Below, piece by piece: positions 58,447-64,000 of a stretch of 64,000 bases of DNA. The DNA lies in NCBI RefSeq assembly GCF_002939385.1, contig NZ_MULI01000001.1, positions 186,001-250,000 of the forward strand. The letters run 5' to 3'. The notes beneath the pieces were generated by a model, which searched no databases, was not told the origin of the DNA, and worked only from the letters and a program-made list of their open reading frames with translations. The stretch is from Streptomyces sp. MH60. GTDB lineage: Bacteria > Actinomycetota > Actinomycetes > Streptomycetales > Streptomycetaceae. The position numbers and the translations under genes were made by a program. Numbering within the stretch: the stretch's first letter is position 1; every line of letters begins with the position of its first letter.

Positions 58447-59892
58447 TCACAGCCGCCCCCGGTAGGGCAGGGGCCCGACGGCCGTGATGTCGGTGGGGGC
58501 CTCGCCGCGGTCGACGCGGTAGATGCCGTCGTCGGCGACGAAGAACTCGGGGACGTCCGGGTACCGCAGCTCCTCGGGCAGCGGCTCGCGGTCCGTCCAG
58601 GCGAAGAACTCCCGGGCGAAGACGGCCCGGTCCTTGCGGCCGTACAGATGCAGGTCACCCGCGGTCAGGGGGCTGCGCACGGCCCAGTGGACGCCGGACT
58701 CGGCCCAGTACGCCCGATCGCCGACCAGCACCGACTGCCGGGCGCGCGGCGCGGTCACCCGGTCCCAGAAGTCCTCGTCGGGGCCGTACCGGGCCATCAG
58801 GAACAGCAGGTCGTGCGCGTGCCAGGCGGTGCTGGGCGCGATGTCCGCCTCGTTGTGCCAGCCGCTCGCGGACGTGAAGTACCCGGCCGGGGTCTGGTGG
58901 CGGGCGTAGGTGGCGAGGCATGCCTCGGTGAAGGCCTCGAGCTCGGCGTCCGGACCCTCGGCCAGCACCTCGTGGATGCCGTACAGGGTCAGTCCCATGC
59001 CCGCGATCAGCATCGGTGTGTCCGTCTTCAGGGCGCGCTCGTCCCGCACGTACCAGTAGCGGTGGTAGCGGGTGGCGCCGCTCTCGTCGGTCCAGGCGGA
59101 GCGGGCCACGTGCAGGCACAACCGCCGCGCCTCGGCGAGCAGTTCCGGATCGCCCTGGGCGCGGTACCCCAGCACCAGCGGCACGATCATGAGCCCGTAG
59201 TACTCGGCGGGCTCCAGGATGCCGCCCTCGGCGCGGTCGCGCACGGTGCGGAACGTCCCGGCGCTCTCCGCGTCGGGCACTCCCCGGTGGTGGAAGAGCC
59301 GGACCAGTGCGGCCAGGTCCTCGGGGATCTCGTCGGCGTAGGTCTTGTCGTCGCTCAGCTCCGTGTAGAGCTGCTTGACCCAGACCCGGGCGTACTCCTG
59401 GTTGCAGGTGCCGTCCTCGCCGGGGCGTCCGCCGCCGTAGACCTCGCAGGCGTCCAGGTTGCGCCGTACGGCGGCCAGTACGGCGGCGACCTCGTCGGGG
59501 GGCAGCAGGTGACCGGCGTGGCGCACGGCGAGCAGCATGCCGAGGCTGCCGACGGCGTTGTGGATGAGGCCGGTGGTCGCCGACTCGCCGACCTGGAAGC
59601 CGATGTGCGCGTACTGCCCGTCGGGCTGGACCTCGGCGCACTGGTACCGCAGTAGCCGCCGCAGCAGGGCGACACCGCGCTCGTCGGGGCGTGCGGCCAG
59701 GGCCTGCGCGAAGGCGCCGACGGCCGGACCCGCGAACGTGGTGTGTCCGCTGGTGAAGTCCAGGAAGGTGGCCGGGTTGGTGCCCCACACGCTGTGGTTG
59801 TGGAAGCCGTTGACCGCCCCTTCGTCCGTCACCCAGCTGTGCAGCCAGCCGGCCAGCGCGGCCGTGTCCGGCGTCGTGGTCTGGTGTTCCAT
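58447..59892 (-). CDS. Unrecognised 481-residue protein, predicted alpha/alpha toroid
   Basis: I do not recognise this family. It has no signal peptide or membrane helix, so it is cytoplasmic. Its repeated amphipathic helices, with Trp, His and Tyr at regular spacing (WLHSWVTDEGAVNGFHNHSVWG, HIGFQVGESATTGLIHNAVGSLGMLLAVRH, DGTCNQEYARVWVKQLY, GWHNEADIAPSTAWHAHDLLFLMARYG), are typical of an alpha/alpha toroid like those of glycoside hydrolases, lyases and epimerases. The C-terminal 90 residues are more beta-like (LHLYGRKDRAVFAREFFAWTD). Lying between the lactonase-like gene and the binding protein, it may hydrolyse or isomerise an imported saccharide. Confidence 0.7.
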   Translation of the reverse strand: MEHQTTTPDTAALAGWLHSWVTDEGAVNGFHNHSVWGTNPATFLDFTSGHTTFAGPAVGAFAQALAARPDERGVALLRRLLRYQCAEVQPDGQYAHIGFQVGESATTGLIHNAVGSLGMLLAVRHAGHLLPPDEVAAVLAAVRRNLDACEVYGGGRPGEDGTCNQEYARVWVKQLYTELSDDKTYADEIPEDLAALVRLFHHRGVPDAESAGTFRTVRDRAEGGILEPAEYYGLMIVPLVLGYRAQGDPELLAEARRLCLHVARSAWTDESGATRYHRYWYVRDERALKTDTPMLIAGMGLTLYGIHEVLAEGPDAELEAFTEACLATYARHQTPAGYFTSASGWHNEADIAPSTAWHAHDLLFLMARYGPDEDFWDRVTAPRARQSVLVGDRAYWAESGVHWAVRSPLTAGDLHLYGRKDRAVFAREFFAWTDREPLPEELRYPDVPEFFVADDGIYRVDRGEAPTDITAVGPLPYRGRL

Positions 59893-59918
59893 GGCGTTGG
59901 CGTTCCTTCCGGAGCGGA

Positions 59919-60803
59919 TCACCCGGCCGCGTCGCGCGCGGCGTTCAGCAGGGCGGGGTCGAGGCGGTAGAAGCGGGCGGCGGTGACGCCGAGCACGGCG
60001 GCGCGGTCGTCGGGAGGCAGCGGGGCCAGGAGTGCGCACACGGACTCCCAGGTGCGCGCGTAGCCCCCGGCCAGCAGGGAGACCGGCCAGTCCCCGCCGT
60101 ACATCAGCCGCTCGGGGCCGAACAGCTCCAGCGCGTCCTCGACGAACGGCCGCACCTGGTCGGTGGACCACGCGCCGAGGGGGCCCGAGGCCGAATAGAG
60201 CCCGGAGACCTTGGCGTGGACGCCCGGGTGCTTCGCGGCTGCGGCGATCAGGCGGCGCCACTCGGCCCGGTCCTCGCGGCCGCCGCCGACGGGCGGCTTG
60301 CCGAGGTGGTCGACGACCAGGCGCAGGGTGGGGTGGCGGACCGCCAGCTCGGGCAGGTGGCGCAGCGCGGCGGGCGACGTGGTCGAGTAGTCGAAGGGGA
60401 GACCGGCCTCGGCGAGCAGCGCGAGACCCGCGCCGGCGTCGGGGCCCGTGATCCACTGCGGGTCGGACCGCTCGTGGAGCAGGGTGCGTACGCCCACCAC
60501 GTGCGGGTCGCGACGGAGCGCTCTCAGGCGGGCCGCCACCCGGTCCGGATCGTCCAGCGGGACCCAGGCCACGACACCGACGACCTCCGGGTTCGCGGCG
60601 GCGATCGCCAGCATGTGCTCGGTGTCCGCGTCGTTGTCGGCGGCCTGGACCAGGACGGCCGCGGTGACCTCGGCCGTGCGCAGCGCCGGACGGGCCTCGT
60701 GGAACCGCATGGCCCGGTCGACGGGCGCCATCGCGGGCCCCAGCCAGTTGTAGGCGGCCGCCCCCGGGTCCCACACGTGCAGATGGGCGTCGACGACGGT
60801 CAT
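59919..60803 (-). CDS. Amidohydrolase-family sugar lactonase
   Basis: A 294-residue TIM-barrel protein of the COG3618 group that contains L-fuconolactonase and L-rhamnonolactonase. Motifs: VDAHLHVWDP (metal His-x-His), AAVLVQAADNDADTEHML, LRLVVDHLGKPPVGG (His) and MYGGDWPVSLL (Asp). It opens the lactone made by the sugar dehydrogenase to give the free aldonic acid. The start overlaps the aldo/keto reductase stop. Specificity for fucono- or rhamnono-lactone is inferred from the neighbours. Confidence 0.87.
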   Translation of the reverse strand: MTVVDAHLHVWDPGAAAYNWLGPAMAPVDRAMRFHEARPALRTAEVTAAVLVQAADNDADTEHMLAIAAANPEVVGVVAWVPLDDPDRVAARLRALRRDPHVVGVRTLLHERSDPQWITGPDAGAGLALLAEAGLPFDYSTTSPAALRHLPELAVRHPTLRLVVDHLGKPPVGGGREDRAEWRRLIAAAAKHPGVHAKVSGLYSASGPLGAWSTDQVRPFVEDALELFGPERLMYGGDWPVSLLAGGYARTWESVCALLAPLPPDDRAAVLGVTAARFYRLDPALLNAARDAAG

Positions 60804-61804
60804 GACGGCTCCCTCGTCGCGGGCGGGGCGTCGGGAGCGTCCCGGACCAGGCCCAGGTCCGCCAGCTCCGCCCAGAGCGCGTCCGGTACACGGGCCGCGA
60901 GCCGCTCCGCGTTCGTACGGGACTGCCGCGCGTCGCGGGCGCCGAGCACCACCGACACGACGGCCGGGTGCCGCAGCGGGTAGGCGATCGCGGCCTCGGG
61001 CAGCGTGACGCCGTGGCGCTCGCAGACGTCCGCGAGGGCGTCGGCCCGGGCGATCAGCGCACGGGGTGCGGGTGAGTAGTCGTAGGTGGCGTCGGCCGGC
61101 GGACGGTCGGCCGCGAGCAGGCCGGAGTTGTAGACGGCGGCGGCGACCACGCCGACCCCGCGCTCCCGGGCGAGCGGCAGCAGTCCGTCCCCCGCGGACT
61201 GGTCGAGCAGGGTGTGACGCCCGGCCACCATGACCAGGTCGACATCCGAGCGGCGGACGAACTCGGTCAGCATCGCGGCCTGGTTCATGCCCACGCCCAC
61301 CGCCTTCACCACCCCCTGGTCGCGCAGCTCGACGAGGGTGTCGACGCCGGTGGTGGAGGCCTGCTGCCAGTGGTCGTCGGGATCGTGCAGGTAGACGATG
61401 TCGACGTGGTCGAGGCCGAGCCGGGTCAGGCTGCCCTCCAGGGAGCGCAGGATGCCGTCCCGGGAGAAGTCCCAGTCGCGCCGGAAGGCGGCGGGCACCG
61501 CGAAGCCGCCGTCGTCCTGCCGGTGCGCGGTCTCCGGGCTCGGCACCAGCAGCCGGCCCACTTTGGTGGACACGGTGTACTCGGTGCGCGGGCGCCGGGC
61601 GAGGGCGGCGCCGAGGCGGCGTTCCGACAGCCCGAGCCCGTAGTGCGGGGCGGTGTCGAAGTAGCGCACGCCGCTGTCCCAGGCCGCGTCGACGGCGCCC
61701 TGGGCGTCCGCGTCGCTGATCTCCCTGGCCAGATTGCCCAACTGGGCGGCTCCCAGACCGAGTTCGGTCAGCTCCGGGCCGCGTGCGGGGGTACGGGATC
61801 GCAT
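60800..61804 (-). CDS. Aldo/keto reductase, L-fucose (D-threo-aldose) dehydrogenase-like
   Basis: A 334-residue (beta/alpha)8 oxidoreductase. The catalytic tetrad is visible: Asp in VRYFDTAPHYG with its Tyr, Lys in VSTKVGRLL, and His in DIVYLHDPDDH. The combination DWDFSRDGILRSLEGSLTRLGLDHVDIVYLHDPDDHW is typical of the aldose 1-dehydrogenase group that includes L-fucose dehydrogenase. It would oxidise the sugar C1 to a lactone, the substrate of the next enzyme. ATG 61804 lies 5 bases after the preceding stop with GAGGCGG between. Confidence 0.86.
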   Translation of the reverse strand: MRSRTPARGPELTELGLGAAQLGNLAREISDADAQGAVDAAWDSGVRYFDTAPHYGLGLSERRLGAALARRPRTEYTVSTKVGRLLVPSPETAHRQDDGGFAVPAAFRRDWDFSRDGILRSLEGSLTRLGLDHVDIVYLHDPDDHWQQASTTGVDTLVELRDQGVVKAVGVGMNQAAMLTEFVRRSDVDLVMVAGRHTLLDQSAGDGLLPLARERGVGVVAAAVYNSGLLAADRPPADATYDYSPAPRALIARADALADVCERHGVTLPEAAIAYPLRHPAVVSVVLGARDARQSRTNAERLAARVPDALWAELADLGLVRDAPDAPPATREPS

Positions 61805-61809
61805 CCGCC

Positions 61810-62829
61810 TCACCACACCCTCGTCCGCGCGGAGGCCGCGAGGTCCTCCGGATGGGCGAAGGGACGGCCCGCCGCGAACCGCTCCACCTCGTCGGCGACG
61901 GCGTCGCCGATGCGGTGCAGTTCCCCGCCGAGCGAACCCGCCAGGTGCGGGGTCAGCACCACGTTGTCCAGCGTCCACAGCTCGCTGCCGGGGTCCGGCG
62001 GTTCGGGGTCGGTGACGTCGAGGACGGCGTCGATGCGGCCGGTGCGCACTTCGGCGAGCAGGGCGTCCTGGTCGACCACGGCGCCCCGCGCGGTGTTGAG
62101 GAGTGTCGCGCCGTCCGGCATCAGCGCCAGCCGGCCCGCGTCGATCTGGCCGCGGGTCGCGGGAGTCAGGGGCTGGTGCAGGGACACCACCCGGCTGACC
62201 GCCATCAGCTCGTCCAGCGGCACCAGACGCGCACCGAGGGCTTGAGCCTGCTCCGCCGTGACCGTGGGGTCGTACAGCAGGACGTCCAGGTCGAAGGGGC
62301 GCAGCAGGCCGAGCACCGCGCGGCCCACGGTGGAGGCGCCCACGACGCCCACCGTCTGCCGGTAGTTGCCGCGCCCGGCGTACGCGCCGAAGTGGTCGGG
62401 CCGGGTCCGCGAGGCGCGGTAGCGGCGCTCCTCGGCGAGGACGCGCTTGTTGGCGAGCAGGATCATGGCGAGGGTGTACTCGGCCACGGGTCCCGAGTTG
62501 GCGGCGCGGGCGTTGGCCGCGACCACGCCGCGGGCGGCGAAGGCGGCCGGGTCCTCCAGACAGGTCGCGGCGACCCCGCCCGCGTAGACCACGGCCCGCA
62601 GCCGCCCGGTGCGGGGCAGGTGCTCGGCCCGTACGACGGGCGCGTCCCAGCCCGCGACGAGGATCTCGGCACCGGCCAGCGCGTCGCGGGAGCGGGCGGA
62701 GTCCAGTTCGCCGAGGACCAGTTCGGTGTCGATGTCGGTCGCGCGGCGGAGCCGGGCCAGGGCGTCCTCGTCGAAGACGGCGCGGACCAGCCGGGGGTTC
62801 ATGGCGAAGACGGCGCGTGGTCGGGTCAC
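61810..62829 (-). CDS. D-isomer-specific 2-hydroxyacid dehydrogenase
   Basis: A 339-residue NAD(P)-dependent enzyme: dinucleotide motif VGVVGASTVGRAVLGLL, catalytic Arg in LLNTARGAVVD, Glu in VTDPEPPDPGSELW and His in LTPHLAGS. It may reduce or oxidise a 2-keto acid formed at the end of the pathway, such as pyruvate/lactate or a 2-keto-3-deoxy acid; the substrate is not visible. GTG 62829 overlaps the enolase-family stop as GTGA. Confidence 0.88.
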   Translation of the reverse strand: MTRPRAVFAMNPRLVRAVFDEDALARLRRATDIDTELVLGELDSARSRDALAGAEILVAGWDAPVVRAEHLPRTGRLRAVVYAGGVAATCLEDPAAFAARGVVAANARAANSGPVAEYTLAMILLANKRVLAEERRYRASRTRPDHFGAYAGRGNYRQTVGVVGASTVGRAVLGLLRPFDLDVLLYDPTVTAEQAQALGARLVPLDELMAVSRVVSLHQPLTPATRGQIDAGRLALMPDGATLLNTARGAVVDQDALLAEVRTGRIDAVLDVTDPEPPDPGSELWTLDNVVLTPHLAGSLGGELHRIGDAVADEVERFAAGRPFAHPEDLAASARTRVW

Positions 62830-64000
62830 GGCGTGCTCTCCCTCTCGGTGCGCTCACTGCGGGCGGGACGGTGGACGGGGCCGGGCACGGCGGGGGAGGC
62901 GGTGCCCGCGGAGGTACGGCCGGCCAGACCCGGGGGGCCGGACTCGGGCACGAGCCGCAGGCCGGCGGCACGGGGGCGGACGTGCGGGCCGTCGGAGCGG
63001 GCCCAGCCGGCCCCTTCCGGCGCGGCGAGCGCGCTCTCGTCGACCGTGATGCCGAGCCCCGGCGCGTCGCCGAGCACGATGCCGCCGTCCTCGATCGTCT
63101 GGTCCACGGTCAGTCCGGCCGGTGTGCCGGTGTCCTGCACCTCGGTGACCAGGTGGTTGGGGGTGGCGGCGGCCGCGTGCGCCAACGGGTTGGCGTGGTA
63201 GCCGACCGGGCTGACCGGGAGGTCGTGGCCGTGGGCGAGGGTCGCCACCCGCAGGAAGTGGGTGATGCCCCAGACACCGGCGGTCTGCACCACCTGGAGG
63301 GCGTCGGCCGCCAGCAGGGGGCGGAACTGCTCCAGGCCCGTCAGGTTCTCGCCGCTGGCCACGGCGGTGCGGGCCGCCCGGCCCACGGCCCGGTGCCCCC
63401 TCGCGTCCCAGCGCCGCACCGGCTCCTCGATCCAGGCGAGTTCGACCCGGTCCTCGATCCGGGCGAGCAGCCGTACCGCTTGGTGCCTGCCCCAGGACTC
63501 GTTGACGTCGAGCATCAGGGCGGGGGAGCGGGTGTTGGCCCGCAGCACCCCGGCGACCGCGCGCAGCCTGCCGATGTCGCGCTCGGTGTCCAGGCCGCCC
63601 TTGAGCTTGGCGCCGGTGAAGCCGCGTGCGGCCCAGCCGGCGTACAGCTCGACCAACTCCTCCTCGTCCAGCGCGATGTCGAGACCGGACGCGTAACCGG
63701 GCACGAAACGGTCCGCGGCGCCGAGGGTGCGCCACAGCGGTTCGCTGGCCATCTTCGCCTTGAGGTCCCACAGCGCCATGTCGAAGGCGCCGATGGTGCC
63801 GAAGGCGGTGCCGGCGTGACCGCTCTTGAAGGTGTGGGCCAGCATCCGGTCGTAGAGCGTGGTGACGGCGCGTGGATCCTGGCCGTCGAGGGCGGGGAAG
63901 ACCCGCCGGGCCTCGTCGTGCGCGCCGAGGCCCACTCCGGTGAGGCCGCCGTCGGTCTCGACCAGCAGGACCGGGACCTCGGTGACGCCCTGGGCGACGA
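62826..64000 (-). CDS. Enolase-superfamily sugar-acid dehydratase-like protein (paralogue 2), 5' end outside window
   Basis: The gene enters from the right edge; about 391 residues are visible, including VTEVPVLLVETDGGLTGVGLGAHDEA that aligns with residues near 30 of paralogue 1. It keeps the KxK motif (GAKLKGG), Asp in MLDVNESW, Glu in WIEEPV and GENLTG, and like paralogue 1 lacks the usual His-Asp dyad (VVQTAGVWGITHFLRV, LPVSPVGYHANP). The C-terminus extends about 30 residues beyond paralogue 1 (GPPGLAGRTSAGTASP...). A GTG-like Val in GVGLG could be mistaken for a start but is inside the cap domain. It probably heads or lies near the head of the long operon. Confidence 0.83.
   Translation of the reverse strand, partial: VAQGVTEVPVLLVETDGGLTGVGLGAHDEARRVFPALDGQDPRAVTTLYDRMLAHTFKSGHAGTAFGTIGAFDMALWDLKAKMASEPLWRTLGAADRFVPGYASGLDIALDEEELVELYAGWAARGFTGAKLKGGLDTERDIGRLRAVAGVLRANTRSPALMLDVNESWGRHQAVRLLARIEDRVELAWIEEPVRRWDARGHRAVGRAARTAVASGENLTGLEQFRPLLAADALQVVQTAGVWGITHFLRVATLAHGHDLPVSPVGYHANPLAHAAAATPNHLVTEVQDTGTPAGLTVDQTIEDGGIVLGDAPGLGITVDESALAAPEGAGWARSDGPHVRPRAAGLRLVPESGPPGLAGRTSAGTASPAVPGPVHRPARSERTERESTP

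Noticed and set aside
41092-64000. Horizontally acquired island
   Set aside because: No integrase, transposase, tRNA junction or clear base-composition change is visible; codon use looks like the rest of the window.

Overview
The window is very GC-rich, densely coded actinobacterial chromosome. GTG and TTG starts, long U-less hairpins, a spore-associated secreted protein, a CatR-type regulator and a sugar importer without its own ATPase all point to Streptomyces or a very close relative. I see no rRNA, tRNA, CRISPR array, insertion sequence or prophage gene.

Left part (1-4.7 kb): the end of a spore-associated protein gene, a methyltransferase, a HEAT-repeat protein in tandem with a MerR regulator that itself carries HEAT-like repeats, a divergent methyltransferase of the DUF574 type and a PAP2 phosphatase. 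From 32.3 kb back to 4.8 kb, 21 minus-strand genes, many joined by 4-base start/stop overlaps, form an exopolysaccharide locus. It holds an initiating sugar transferase, a nucleotide-sugar dehydrogenase that reads like AlgD, three glycosyltransferases, two tandem chain-length proteins with degenerate kinase domains, AsnB, a two-domain oxidoreductase, a heparinase-like protein, a beta-helix lipoprotein, a Wzy-like polymerase, a Wzx-like flippase, and a set for a modified deoxysugar (cytidylyltransferase, C-methyltransferase, epimerases, aminotransferase, PIG-L, pyruvyltransferase). I infer a Wzx/Wzy polymer containing uronate, possibly uronamide, and an unusual sugar.

Middle part (32.3-41 kb): mixed accessory genes. 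These include a methyltransferase relic, an ankyrin protein behind a catalase, the divergent Fur-family catalase regulator, an NmrA-like reductase with a membrane protein, a decayed TetR gene, an XRE-cupin regulator divergent from an MFS exporter, an extended cold-shock protein with a hairpin leader, and a YoaK-family gene lacking a normal start codon.

Right part (41-64 kb): sugar and sugar-acid catabolism in three blocks. Block one is two divergent operons around a perfect LacI-type operator: CoA transferase, signal-less binding protein, crotonase, SDR and DUF4432 to the left; FAH-family hydrolase and LacI to the right. Block two is an enolase-superfamily gene plus ThuA gene, divergent from a GntR/FCD regulator with a matching operator between them. 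Block three is an 11-gene minus-strand run with a second enolase-superfamily protein, D-2-hydroxyacid dehydrogenase, aldo/keto reductase, lactonase-like amidohydrolase, an unknown 481-residue protein, an ABC importer, a rhamnose/fucose mutarotase, an SDR and a large secreted beta-helix protein. Together these supply every step type of a non-phosphorylating L-fucose (or L-rhamnose) pathway ending in pyruvate and lactate, plus uptake and a possible extracellular glycosidase.
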